DNA of 64,000 bases, taken from NCBI GenBank assembly GCA_965221175.1, contig OZ244867.1, positions 124,001 to 188,000 on the forward strand, given 5' to 3'. The stretch comes from JAJDZL01 sp965221175 (GTDB taxonomy: Bacteria > Pseudomonadota > Gammaproteobacteria > Arenicellales > JAJDZL01). Position 1 is the stretch's first letter. Each line of letters opens with the position of its first letter. Positions 1 to 8,737 of the stretch are shown here, one piece after another. A program made the translations under genes and the position numbers. Below the pieces are notes generated by a model. It did no database searches. It was not told the origin of the DNA and worked only from the letters and a program-made list of their open reading frames with translations.

Positions 1-198
1 AATAAATTTTATAAGCTCGCTTCGGGTAAGGCGAACGACGTGATGTGGGAAAATATTGAACGGCTTCTCGCTCCCAACATTGCCAACTCATTGGGCAGTA
101 TGAATTTTTCGGTAGTTGTTGGTGGTAATTGCGCCTCGAATCCAGTCCAGAACTACGCAGAACTGTTCCTGTGTCTTAATATGTCGAAGTTTGGCTAA
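1..198 (+). CDS. 3' end of an unidentified protein (partial)
   Basis: An open frame runs in from the left edge in frame 1 and stops at TAA 196-198, giving the last 65 residues of a protein whose start lies outside the window. The residue mix (hydrophobic core, two Cys, no low complexity) looks like real coding sequence, and no other frame is open across it. I do not recognise a domain. Its position directly before the HNH nuclease suggests it may belong to the same accessory island, but that is inference only. Confidence 0.4.
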   Translation, partial: NKFYKLASGKANDVMWENIERLLAPNIANSLGSMNFSVVVGGNCASNPVQNYAELFLCLNMSKFG

Positions 199-313
199 AT
201 CAACATCTGTTTTGAATCTGGCGGACTAGTGAACCGATCAACCACAATTAGTTTCACCGAGTGAGGCAATACAAACTCCTAATGCATCGAATGGTCGCAC
301 TGATTGGAGAACT

Positions 314-421
314 ATGGCGCATGATCTTGCTAACCACGACATCAAAGACCAAACGCATGCGAACTATCCGGACTTAATCGAAATTGCATCGGCCACTGTG
401 GTTTCGCTATTTTTAACCTAA
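314..421 (+). CDS. possible small ORF with strong ribosome binding site
   Basis: A 35-codon ATG frame is preceded by a good Shine-Dalgarno (GGAGA at 306-310, 3 nt before ATG) and ends 14 nt before the start of the HNH gene, so it could be a leader peptide coupled to that gene. The peptide has no recognisable domain and a hydrophobic C-terminal third. Short length means it may be chance; the Shine-Dalgarno is the only positive evidence. Confidence 0.2.
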   Translation: MAHDLANHDIKDQTHANYPDLIEIASATVVSLFLT

Positions 422-435
422 CCTAGTATCGTAAC

Positions 436-1335
436 TTGAGCAAGGCTGTATTTACAACCAAGGTAGACACTACCTACGACGACCTTCCCGAGGTTCACTA
501 TCACTTCCCCAAGAGGTATTTGAGGGTAGCTCAAGCGGCAATTGGCGACTGGATCGTATACTACGAACCGAGCCGAAGCAGTGGAGATCGAAATAGCAGG
601 GGTGGGCGTCTGTCATATTTCGCTACCGCTAAGGTGAAATTCATCAAAAATGATCCGGAGCGGGAAGACCATTTCTACGCTTTCGTTTCTGATTATCTGG
701 AATTTGATCTTGCGGTTCCGTTCAAGGAAGGTAACCACTACTACGAATCGGTTCTCCAACGTAATGACGGTCAGACGAACAAGGGTGCCTTCGGCCGGTC
801 TGTTCGAACAATCCCGGACGAAGAGTACGAAAGTATCCTTCATTCAGGTTTTAGTAGTTTGATTGTCGCAGACGAGCAGGCCTTAGAAGAATCGAATGCG
901 GGGCTTGATGAGGAACCGTTGGTACTTGATAGACCATTTATCCAACAAGTGGTGAAAAGGCGCTTCCGTGACGCCGCGTTTTCAAAGCAAGTCAAACAAG
1001 CATACAACGACACCTGCGCCGTCACTGGTCTTAAGCTCATCAACGGTGGAGGGAAGTCCGAGGTTCAGGCTGCCCACATCCATCCCGTTAAGCGCGACGG
1101 ACCGGATTCAGTAAGAAACGGCATTGCATTGAGTGCAACCGTGCACTGGATGTTTGACCGCGGTTTGATATCAATCGACGATGATTACTCAATCTTGGTG
1201 GCCAATGACCGCATTGCCGACCCGATTATGTCGATGTTGAATTCTAACCGACGTCTATTGTTGCCGGCTGCACATATACTTACACCGCACCCTCGGTTCG
1301 TGCGGTATCACCGGGAAAACGTATACAAGGGCTGA
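436..1335 (+). CDS. HNH endonuclease with an N-terminal PUA/EVE-like region
   Basis: 299 residues from a TTG start. The C-terminal third (about 170-270) is an HNH nuclease of the HNH_2 type: Cys194 in a CAVTG motif, the AHIHPV motif with His214/His216, Asn228 and His237 in VHWMF, the usual ββα-metal metal and catalytic positions. The first ~140 residues are rich in aromatics (YHFP, GDWIVYYEP, YFA, FYAFVSDYLEFD) and resemble the modified-base reader part of EVE/PUA-HNH nucleases; that assignment is from memory of the family and less sure. It sits upstream of a cytosine methyltransferase and DISARM-type genes, so a restriction role is likely. TTG start assumed because no ATG lies near the frame's 5' end. 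Confidence 0.75.
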   Translation: MSKAVFTTKVDTTYDDLPEVHYHFPKRYLRVAQAAIGDWIVYYEPSRSSGDRNSRGGRLSYFATAKVKFIKNDPEREDHFYAFVSDYLEFDLAVPFKEGNHYYESVLQRNDGQTNKGAFGRSVRTIPDEEYESILHSGFSSLIVADEQALEESNAGLDEEPLVLDRPFIQQVVKRRFRDAAFSKQVKQAYNDTCAVTGLKLINGGGKSEVQAAHIHPVKRDGPDSVRNGIALSATVHWMFDRGLISIDDDYSILVANDRIADPIMSMLNSNRRLLLPAAHILTPHPRFVRYHRENVYKG

Positions 1336-1514
1336 ATAGGTAGTCGAGCAGTTGGATCACTCTCTCTGTACATACTAAACGAGCCCTTGAATCAGGTAGG
1401 TGCCGAGGAATTTCTCAATGCCCGTAAGCGACCTAGTTTGAGTTTTGGATTTGTTAATTGAAATTCCGTATTTGCCGATTCTAGGAAAGTGACCTCAGCA
1501 TCAACGCTAGTATA

Positions 1515-1637
1515 ATGACCGTTCAGGAAGTGGCTAGCTGTCTTAGTATTAAACAGAAGACGGTAAATAAACTTACCTCAAAGCGAAAGACTCCCGCATT
1601 TAATATCGGTTGCGTTTTGCGTTTTCATTGCACTTAG
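1515..1637 (+). pseudogene. truncated excisionase/MerR-type HTH protein
   Basis: A 40-codon ATG frame whose peptide starts MTVQEVASCLSIKQKTV and continues with TPAFNIG...RF, the pattern of the HTH_17 excisionase family (helix-turn-helix, then a basic wing ending in W/V-RF). Family members normally continue with an acidic 'EDIxxW' helix; here the frame stops at TAG three residues after RF, so the domain is just cut short. A perfect TATAAT box (1511-1516) overlaps its start codon, so this promoter would start transcription inside the ORF and more likely serves the methyltransferase 230 nt downstream. Reads as a relic of the mobile element that carried the island, or as a minimal regulator. Confidence 0.45.
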
Positions 1638-1747
1638 GTCGAATCTTGAATAGACGAACAATAGGTGCTGAAATCTGGTACCAAAAGGAGAGTTGAATTG
1701 GCCAAGCCAGTCGAAATGTCAAACGAGCGGGTCTCACCTTGTAGAGG

Positions 1748-2821
1748 TTGTGCGAATTGGACGGCGTGATTCGAACTGATGAGATAAAAGCTGTCGATCT
1801 GTTCTGCGGAGCGGGTGGATTGACTTTCGGTCTCGAACAGGCCGGTATCAAGGTTGTCGAGGGTGTAGATATTGATGGGCACTGCAGATACCCCTACGAA
1901 GCAAACACAAAAGCGAGATTCGTCGAGCGCAATGCCAAGGAATATACGGCAGCGGATCTTGACAAGGCTTGGGGAAAAGCGAAGATTCGGGTTTTGGTCG
2001 GATGTGCGCCCTGTCAGCCTTTTTCGACTTACACACAGGGCCCGCGCGGCAATCACCGCGTTAAGTGGGTGCTACTGAATAAATTCGCTGATTTGGTCTT
2101 GGAGACGAAGCCGCACATTGTATCAATGGAAAACGTGACACCCTTGAAAAATACTGACACGTTCAGGCGATTCGTTAGACGACTTCGGAGTGCCGAATAC
2201 GATGTTTCATACTCAATCGTCGACTGCCGCGAATATGGTGCTCCGCAGAAGCGCCGCCGTCTCGTTCTCCTCGCTTCCCGTCTCGGTGAGATCAAGATAG
2301 CGGCTTCTACTCACGGTGAAGAGTCCGAGTGGGAAACCGTCTGGGAGGCGATTGGCGCGCTTCAGAAAATCAAAGCAGGTGAAGCCGCGGAGATTGACCC
2401 GCTGCATCAATCAAGCAGTCTCTCGCCCCTCAATCTAAAACGGATGAAAGCATCCAAACCGGGAGGCACGTGGAATGACTGGCCAAAGAATCTGGTCGCA
2501 GGCTGTCACAGAAAGGAGTCTGGAAAGACCTATCGTGGGGTTTACGGTCGGATGGAGTGGAACAAACCGTCGCCGACGATTACGGGCCAATGTTTTGGAT
2601 TTGGAAACGGCCGATTTGGTCATCCCGAACAAGACCGTGCCTTGTCGCTTCGAGAGGCGGCCATCCTTCAAACTTTTCCGGCGAATTATGAATTCATCAA
2701 TAAAGGCCAGATGCCTCAAATGAAGATGATCGGAAGAATGATCGGCAATGCGGTGCCGCCCCTTCTCGGAAAAGTAATCGGGGAGACGATCATAACGCAT
2801 GCGAATTCGCACATCGAATGA
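1748..2821 (+). CDS. drmMII: C5-cytosine DNA methyltransferase (DrmMII-like)
   Basis: 357 residues with the ordered motifs of Dcm-type 5mC methylases: motif I DLFCGAGG (17-24), motif IV with catalytic Cys89 in APCQPFS, motif VI ENV (128-130), motif VIII-like GAPQKRRR, and C-terminal motifs IX-X (RALSLREAAILQTFP, MIGNAVPP). The TTG start follows a GTAGAGG ribosome site. The stop overlaps the sigma-factor start by 4 nt (ATGA), so the two are translationally coupled. In class 2 DISARM systems a 5mC methylase marks self DNA and is encoded with drmA and drmB, which follow here. A plain type II R-M methylase paired with the upstream HNH gene is the alternative. Methylase identity is firm; DISARM membership is inference from neighbours. 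Confidence 0.85.
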   Translation: MCELDGVIRTDEIKAVDLFCGAGGLTFGLEQAGIKVVEGVDIDGHCRYPYEANTKARFVERNAKEYTAADLDKAWGKAKIRVLVGCAPCQPFSTYTQGPRGNHRVKWVLLNKFADLVLETKPHIVSMENVTPLKNTDTFRRFVRRLRSAEYDVSYSIVDCREYGAPQKRRRLVLLASRLGEIKIAASTHGEESEWETVWEAIGALQKIKAGEAAEIDPLHQSSSLSPLNLKRMKASKPGGTWNDWPKNLVAGCHRKESGKTYRGVYGRMEWNKPSPTITGQCFGFGNGRFGHPEQDRALSLREAAILQTFPANYEFINKGQMPQMKMIGRMIGNAVPPLLGKVIGETIITHANSHIE

Positions 2822-3720
2822 CGGAGTCAGAGACCTCTTCGGACATCGTGTTTGTAAGGGCCCTTGAGGATCTTGGCGACGATGCATTCAGAAAGAAAGG
2901 AAAGCTTGATCGGTCTCATGTCGATGAATTGTATTCCCGGCGTGGCATCCCCGCGGATCAGGCGGTTGCAATCGAAAAAGCATTACAGACCGAAGGCGTA
3001 GTAATCATCGAAGAAACGCCCGATTCAATTCCGTCGTTGGAGTCGGCGGGAGCAGGGCTACGATCAACGGCACTCGACTATCTCGTCAGCGTTGCGAAAA
3101 GGTATCCGTTTTTGGATGCCCGCGAAGAAGTGGAGTGCGGAGAAGCCATTCAGGCCGCATTTGAGTTACGCGACAAAGAATCGTTTCAGCACGACGCCTT
3201 AGCGGAAAGAGTATTCGCAAGAGCGGAAGCCGCTAAATCGAAACTCATAACCCGCAATATTCGACTGGTCGTAAAAACCGCTTTCGAATGGCAGTTCCGA
3301 AATCGCTTGGATGTCGATGATCTGGTCCAGATAGGCTTGATCGGCCTTATGCGAGCCTCGGACAAATTCGACCCGAATTGGGGCACGCGTTTTTCGACGT
3401 ACGCCACCTGGTGGATACGCCAAGCCATGCAAAGAGGCATCGCCGATCAAGGTTCTACGATACGAATTCCGGCCTACATGCAGGAGAGTATCACAAAATA
3501 CCGCCAGGTCCGTCGGACGTTGAAATTTGGCGACACATACAACGGAACACAAATCAAATCAATTGTGGAATCATTGGCGTGGACCGTAGAATACACGGCA
3601 AAGGTTGCAGAGTTCGCAGAACAACGACTTGTCTCGCTTGACGCCCCTATCGGCTCAAACGGAGAGACAAATGTCGGGGATGTATTGTCCGATGATCGCT
3701 CAACGCCTGCTGAAGTTTAA
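2818..3720 (+). CDS. sigma-70 factor, regions 1.1-3 (lacks region 4; ends at in-frame TAA)
   Basis: 300 residues resembling primary-type sigma factors. Residues ~10-66 look like region 1.1 (ALEDLGDDAF...GVVIIEE); ~84-112 like region 1.2; region 2 is textbook (IRLVVKTAFEW about 148-158, LVQIGLIGLMRASDKFD about 169-185, FSTYATWWIRQAMQR 192-206); region 3 follows (IRIPAYMQESITKYRQ). The frame stops at TAA 3718-3720 just after the region 3/4 linker (LSDDRSTPAEV), and region 4 resumes in the same frame at the very next codon, ATG 3721. The start overlaps the methylase stop (ATGA). Either one nonsense mutation split the gene (GAA/CAA to TAA would restore it) or it is made as two coupled polypeptides. 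A sigma factor inside a DISARM-like operon is unusual. Confidence 0.85.
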   Translation: MTESETSSDIVFVRALEDLGDDAFRKKGKLDRSHVDELYSRRGIPADQAVAIEKALQTEGVVIIEETPDSIPSLESAGAGLRSTALDYLVSVAKRYPFLDAREEVECGEAIQAAFELRDKESFQHDALAERVFARAEAAKSKLITRNIRLVVKTAFEWQFRNRLDVDDLVQIGLIGLMRASDKFDPNWGTRFSTYATWWIRQAMQRGIADQGSTIRIPAYMQESITKYRQVRRTLKFGDTYNGTQIKSIVESLAWTVEYTAKVAEFAEQRLVSLDAPIGSNGETNVGDVLSDDRSTPAEV

Positions 3721-3948
3721 ATGCAGACGGAGCAAGCTAAACGCGTAATTGAGATTGTAGAGCAATTGGGCGATGAACGCCTGATTGACATTATCAAGAG
3801 GCGGTTCGGTTTTGGCGGTTCGTCTGAGACCTTGCAGGAGATCGGAGACGATTATGGCATCACTCGCGAGCGGATACGACAACTGGAAAGCTTGGCGTTA
3901 AAAAAGCTTCGCCATCCCACAAGACTGGCACGTTTGCGAGACGTGTAG
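3721..3948 (+). CDS. sigma-70 region 4 as a separate ORF
   Basis: 75 residues starting with ATG immediately after the TAA of the preceding sigma gene (TAAATG), in the same reading frame. The content is sigma region 4: a helix ending IIKRRFGF, then the -35-recognising helix-turn-helix (LQEIGDDYGITRERIRQLESLALKKLRHP). No Shine-Dalgarno is visible in front of the ATG, so expression would need re-initiation or read-through. Split sigma factors exist (SigO/RsoA in Bacillus subtilis), so a working two-part factor is possible, but a recent nonsense mutation or a sequencing error explains it as well. The next gene, drmA, starts 17 nt later. Confidence 0.75.
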   Translation: MQTEQAKRVIEIVEQLGDERLIDIIKRRFGFGGSSETLQEIGDDYGITRERIRQLESLALKKLRHPTRLARLRDV

Positions 3949-3965
3949 GAACGAGCTGGCTCTGC

Positions 3966-6900
3966 ATGACATTGATCACGACCAAGTATGCGGCGGCCGA
4001 ACGGTTCATTAAGTGGATCGGCGACCGAGTTCAGGACGACGCCCGCGGAAGCACTGTTGATCATCTGGCCGTTGATCCGAGAGGTATGTACTGGCTCGGT
4101 CGATTGGCGCCCGAAACGGAGATTCAGAATTCCGCCTTTGGAGACCGGGCGGAGCGTCTGGAACCCTGCGCAGTCGGCATAAGACTGTTACCAACCGAAG
4201 GTGGTCTACTCAAAGTCTCAGGTTCCGCGAATCTCGCAATATGGGTTAGGACGGAAGGGGATTGGCGAAAACATGGGCCCATTGAAGTTCCATTCGATAT
4301 CGAAATTGATACGAACCGGCTCGGTATCACTCGAATCACTAGAGTCTTCGACGAGCGGATCTCCAAGATTGCACCGGCGGAATGTATCAAGGCCGCAATT
4401 GATGTCGAAGTCATCAAAATGCACGGCGATCGGTCGGAAATCGTTGTCACACTCGTCAACTTGTCCGATTCCGATCATGCAAGCGCGAATGATTACGCCA
4501 AAGCACGCTTGTTCGAGTGTATGTTGTCAATCGCGGATATGGGTACGGACGATTTCTTACTCGAATCGTTGCCGGACAGCTTTCGGTATGACCGGCGCGT
4601 GTCCGCTTGGGGCGTCAATTGCGGCGTCAAGCTCTTGGATGGGAAGTTCAGGACATACGATTTGCCAGTGTTCGATAAGGTTCGCCCTGCATTCTGGAAC
4701 GTCGATGACGAAAAGCCTGATCTCCGCTTTTCGACCTTGGCTTCAAATCCGATTCGGTCGGCTCGTGCACTGCAGAACGCGCATGTGCGTTGGGGAGAGG
4801 ATGCTTGGAGCCTAGCGTCGCTGAAGAAACATGCTGTAGATTGGACCGAACAGATGATGGTAGAAGCCGAAAGAGAGCGGGAATTTTTCGAGAAGGAGAA
4901 GGCCCGAATCTCGCAGGGGATTGTACTGCTCGAAACCAACTCCCGTCTTCGAAGAGCATTCTGCCTTATGAACGAGGCGATGCAAATCTCCACTCAAGGC
5001 AAGTACGAGAGCTGGCGACCCTTTCAGATAGGATTCTTGCTGGCGAATCTTGAATCCTGTATCGGCGGCGATTCTGATATCGTAGACATCATCTGGTTCT
5101 CGACGGGGGGCGGTAAGACAGAGACCTATCTTGGACTGATACTTACCGCAGCCTTCTTCGATCGAATGCGTGGCAAGACCACCGGCATTACAGCTTGGTC
5201 CCGATTCCCACTTCGTTTGCTGTCTCTGCAGCAAACTCAAAGATTCGCGAACGCGCTTGCCGCTGCGGAGATCGTGCGCAAGCGGGAGAAAATCAAGGGG
5301 TCGCATTTTGGTTTAGGCTTTCTCGTGGGGAATGGTTCCACGCCTAACAAGATCAGTTCCAGCATACAACGGAAAGACCGGGGCCAGTGGGATTACGAAG
5401 ACCAGTCCATGCCGAATCGGTTGCGCATGCTGAAGATCTGTCCATTCTGTAGAAAGGACACGATAAAAATGAATTTCAATCGTCGATATTGGCGCTTGGA
5501 GCACAATTGCACCAATACCGATTGCGATTGGGGACCAGGTTCTCCCCTGCCGTTTTGGATTGTTGACGAGGAAGTCTGGCGAAATCTGCCCACCGTCATC
5601 GTCGGAACTCTTGACAAGGCAGCCGGCGTAAGCATGCAAGCGAATATGCGGGGAATGATCGCTGCGCCAATCGGCATGTGCCCCGAAGAGGGCCACGGAC
5701 ATTCCTATTCGCCGCGTTCCGGGCGGCCTGATGGTTGCCTCGTGCCGGATTGCGATGCGAAAACAGTAGAACTACCGATGGACGCGAATCTCTACGGTAT
5801 GACTTTCCGCCTGCAGGACGAGCTGCACTTGCTGCGCGACAGCTTAGGCGCTGTTGATGCACATTACGAAGCACTGATTGATAATTTACAGGAGGAAATG
5901 TCGGGCTTCACACCCAAAATTCTTGCGTCATCGGCAACCCTCAGCGGATACGAACGACAGAGCGAAGTGCTCTATGCGCGGCGTGCACGGGTCTTCCCGC
6001 ATCCTGAGCCTAAAATAGGACAAGGGTTCTGGGCAGGGAACACCGAACAAAAGATGCGACGATACCTTGCAGTTGCGCCACGCGGACAGACGATTGAATA
6101 CGCGCTAGACCGAATGGTCGTGTCTCTGCAGACGGCCATTCGAGAGCTTGTCGACGATCCCAAGAAGACGGCGGCCGATTTGGGCGTGAATGAAAAACTC
6201 ATCCCATTTTTAGTCGACACCTATGGTACGAACGTCATCTACGGAAATACGTTAAGAGACTTGGATGCTGTCGTTCGTTCGGCTCAAACACAATGGGGAG
6301 AAATTCCCGATCCAGCACCAAATGTCGTGACGTTGACAGGTCGAACCGTATTTGACGAGGTTTCACATACCCTCAATCAACTTGAACTGCCATCCAACGA
6401 ATTCGACGAAAGGGTGCACGTCGTCGCCGCATCGTCAATGATGTCGCACGGTGTTGATATCGACAGGCTCAATGTCATGATCATGCTGGGCATACCATTA
6501 GCAACGGCCGAGTTCATCCAGTCGACAGCGCGCGTCGGGCGTCTCTGGCCGTCCTTGGTCTTCGTCGTTCACAAGATCGCACGGGAACGTGACGCCAGCA
6601 TTTACCGCGCCTTTCCTCAGTACGTCGATCAAGGCGACCGCTTCGTTGAGCCGATACCGATCACGGGAAGAAGTCGTCGCGTGTTGGAGCGTACCATGCC
6701 GGGCCTGGCTTTCGCTCGCATATTGATGCTCCATGAACGCAAAGCCAAGAAGACTGTATGGAAAGCGTACGGCTTGAAAGAGTACATTGAACAGCATCCA
6801 GGATTCAAACAGGAAGAGGCTGAAGCAATCTGCGGCTTCCTGGGTTATGACGAAAACGGGACCGCGTCGCTAAGGGCCGATGTCTTCTCTTGGTACGAGC

Positions 6901-7034
6901 AATTCGAATGTAATGTCGGTGATCCGGCGAACAGTAGCAAATGGACGAACGTGTTGGGGCCTTTTTCCAATGGGCCGATGCGGTCTTTACGCGATGTCGA
7001 AGAGCAAGTTCAGATCTGGGGGAGAGACCCGTAG
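3966..7034 (+). CDS. drmA: DrmA-type superfamily 2 helicase (DISARM core)
   Basis: 1022 residues. Helicase motifs in order: Walker A STGGGKT (379-385), DEAD-like box DELH (618-621), motif III SAT (656-658), motif V SHGVDIDRLN and motif VI ending ARVGR (about 855-859). Between Walker A and the DELH box lie Cys clusters that probably bind zinc (CPFC...CTNTDCDWG; CPEEGHGH...CLVPDCDAK). The ~370-residue N-terminal part has no motif I know and fits the DrmA architecture. ATG start, 17 nt after the sigma region-4 ORF; the stop overlaps the DrmB start (TAGTG). DrmA with DrmB forms the core that acts on incoming unmodified DNA in DISARM. Helicase call is firm; DrmA rests on architecture plus the DUF1998 partner. 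Confidence 0.85.
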   Translation: MTLITTKYAAAERFIKWIGDRVQDDARGSTVDHLAVDPRGMYWLGRLAPETEIQNSAFGDRAERLEPCAVGIRLLPTEGGLLKVSGSANLAIWVRTEGDWRKHGPIEVPFDIEIDTNRLGITRITRVFDERISKIAPAECIKAAIDVEVIKMHGDRSEIVVTLVNLSDSDHASANDYAKARLFECMLSIADMGTDDFLLESLPDSFRYDRRVSAWGVNCGVKLLDGKFRTYDLPVFDKVRPAFWNVDDEKPDLRFSTLASNPIRSARALQNAHVRWGEDAWSLASLKKHAVDWTEQMMVEAEREREFFEKEKARISQGIVLLETNSRLRRAFCLMNEAMQISTQGKYESWRPFQIGFLLANLESCIGGDSDIVDIIWFSTGGGKTETYLGLILTAAFFDRMRGKTTGITAWSRFPLRLLSLQQTQRFANALAAAEIVRKREKIKGSHFGLGFLVGNGSTPNKISSSIQRKDRGQWDYEDQSMPNRLRMLKICPFCRKDTIKMNFNRRYWRLEHNCTNTDCDWGPGSPLPFWIVDEEVWRNLPTVIVGTLDKAAGVSMQANMRGMIAAPIGMCPEEGHGHSYSPRSGRPDGCLVPDCDAKTVELPMDANLYGMTFRLQDELHLLRDSLGAVDAHYEALIDNLQEEMSGFTPKILASSATLSGYERQSEVLYARRARVFPHPEPKIGQGFWAGNTEQKMRRYLAVAPRGQTIEYALDRMVVSLQTAIRELVDDPKKTAADLGVNEKLIPFLVDTYGTNVIYGNTLRDLDAVVRSAQTQWGEIPDPAPNVVTLTGRTVFDEVSHTLNQLELPSNEFDERVHVVAASSMMSHGVDIDRLNVMIMLGIPLATAEFIQSTARVGRLWPSLVFVVHKIARERDASIYRAFPQYVDQGDRFVEPIPITGRSRRVLERTMPGLAFARILMLHERKAKKTVWKAYGLKEYIEQHPGFKQEEAEAICGFLGYDENGTASLRADVFSWYEQFECNVGDPANSSKWTNVLGPFSNGPMRSLRDVEEQVQIWGRDP

Positions 7035-8737
7035 TGAAAGATACGAGAAGCGCATCGCAAATTTTGTTTGGGTTTCTACCGGAACAAACGGTCGACGCTA
7101 GGGGCGGAGTTTGGAAAGTCAGGAGTTGGAATACAGTCACTGTCCATGACGTCGATACTGAAGAGCTTACCCGCGCTTTGGCTGCCCATGCCGCTTCTTG
7201 GGAAGCGACTGGGCGAGATGGAAGCTTCGTAGGACATCTGCGTGACGGGAGGACCGTTCGAGTCGAAGCACTCGACCGCGAAAAGGGCGTTACGCTTGAC
7301 GCTTTTCCACGCACATGGAAATGTGACAAGTGCAATCGCCTGCACGAGACACCTCATGCGAAATGCGAATGTGGGAACAACCGACACGGCCAACTCCCAT
7401 TCGTTCTATTTCACGACGCTTGCGGGGACATCAAGCAGCCGTTCTATCCGCGCTGTCCCACGCACGGACAGGCGAAGATGGATTTGCCTGGAACCACGAA
7501 TCTTTATGAGATCAGACTCTCATGCCCGGTATGCAATGCTCAACTGCCGAATAGCTTTCTACAAACAAGATGCAAATGCGGCGTTCAGGGTCGGCGGGGC
7601 GATCAAATGGAGTTCAACATTCACCGTGGAGCGTCGGTTTACACACCTCGAAACATTGTCATCGTGAATCCGCCGTCGAAAGTACAAATGCGTAGACTGC
7701 AGACTGCGGGCGGGCCGTCAACTGCGTTAACCTGGTTGGCCGAAGGGATGAACGCTGAATGGGTTGATCGCGTTGAGGGTGGCAAGGCAGCGACACTCAG
7801 GCGCAACTTGCTCGAAAGCGGTCTGGAACCTGACATTGTCGAGCGAATGATAAAGGAATCCCAACTGCCCGACGAACCTTCTGCAGTCGTTGCGGGGCCT
7901 GACGCTGTGATAATGCATGCCGAGGCAGCCGCCTCTGCAATCGCTTTGGCGATGTCCGAAACACGACAGACGATTACGGACTTGTCGGCAAGCGCTACCA
8001 GTAGCAAGGCGAATTTGTACTCGGCCGAATATTCGAATTCGCTCAAAAATTCAGGACTGCAAAGAGTCGACCTCGTCGAACGTTTTCCCATCCTGACAGG
8101 ACAATATGGCTACACACGCGGTGATCACGAACCGGGCGCATCACGACTGCGCACCTTTGTTCAGAGTGATGGTGCATATGTTGTATATGGTGAATTAGTT
8201 GCTACCGAAGCGCTGGTTCTTCGACTTGACCCATGCCGCGTCTCTAAATGGTTGAAGCAATCTGGACATGTGATTGATACGCCAGCCGAGCCGCGAGCGG
8301 CTTACGAAGCCATATTGGAGGGAATCGGACCGGAACCCGACACCTCGCCAATCACTGACTCCATCGAAAGACTGATCCACAGTTTCTCGCATCGCATGGT
8401 ACGACAAGCGTCGTTCTACGCTGGAATTGACCGAAACGCACTTTCCGAGCTTCTTTTTCCAGTTGCGCTTACATTCGTAACTTTCGCTGTGCCTCGTGGG
8501 GATTTCGTGCTTGGAGGTCTTCAAGCAATGTTTGAGCACGATTTGCATACGGTACTCTACCGAGTTGTGCAAGATGATTCGCGCTGCGCATTGGACCCGG
8601 GTTGTGCGTCCAACCCGAACGGCGCAGCGTGTGCCGTTTGCCTGCACTTGGGGGAGCCATCTTGCCGGTTGTTCAACACCAAGCTTGATCGGAGGATTCT
8701 TTTCGGTGAGAACGGGTACTTTCGTATTAAGGAGTAA
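7034..8737 (+). CDS. drmB: DrmB-type DUF1998 zinc protein (DISARM core)
   Basis: 567 residues from GTG 7034, chosen because it overlaps the drmA stop (TAGTG) and gives an N-terminus TRSASQILFGF that fits DrmB proteins; a longer ATG frame from 6941 would overlap drmA by 94 nt. Residues ~95-200 carry several CxC/CxxC pairs (CDKCNRLH, CECG, CPVC, CKCG) that look like zinc knuckles. The C-terminus has the DUF1998 signature: IERLIHSFSHRMVRQASFYAG, then a Cys cluster (CALDPGC...CAVC...C) just before the end. In DISARM this protein partners DrmA. No PLD-nuclease gene (drmC) follows; the next 1 kb is debris. Confidence 0.85.
   Translation: MKDTRSASQILFGFLPEQTVDARGGVWKVRSWNTVTVHDVDTEELTRALAAHAASWEATGRDGSFVGHLRDGRTVRVEALDREKGVTLDAFPRTWKCDKCNRLHETPHAKCECGNNRHGQLPFVLFHDACGDIKQPFYPRCPTHGQAKMDLPGTTNLYEIRLSCPVCNAQLPNSFLQTRCKCGVQGRRGDQMEFNIHRGASVYTPRNIVIVNPPSKVQMRRLQTAGGPSTALTWLAEGMNAEWVDRVEGGKAATLRRNLLESGLEPDIVERMIKESQLPDEPSAVVAGPDAVIMHAEAAASAIALAMSETRQTITDLSASATSSKANLYSAEYSNSLKNSGLQRVDLVERFPILTGQYGYTRGDHEPGASRLRTFVQSDGAYVVYGELVATEALVLRLDPCRVSKWLKQSGHVIDTPAEPRAAYEAILEGIGPEPDTSPITDSIERLIHSFSHRMVRQASFYAGIDRNALSELLFPVALTFVTFAVPRGDFVLGGLQAMFEHDLHTVLYRVVQDDSRCALDPGCASNPNGAACAVCLHLGEPSCRLFNTKLDRRILFGENGYFRIKE

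Noticed and set aside
3966..7034. Idea that the operon is a plain restriction-modification system with an added helicase
   Set aside because: The helicase is directly overlapped by a DUF1998 partner, which is the DISARM core, not type I/III R-M organisation.
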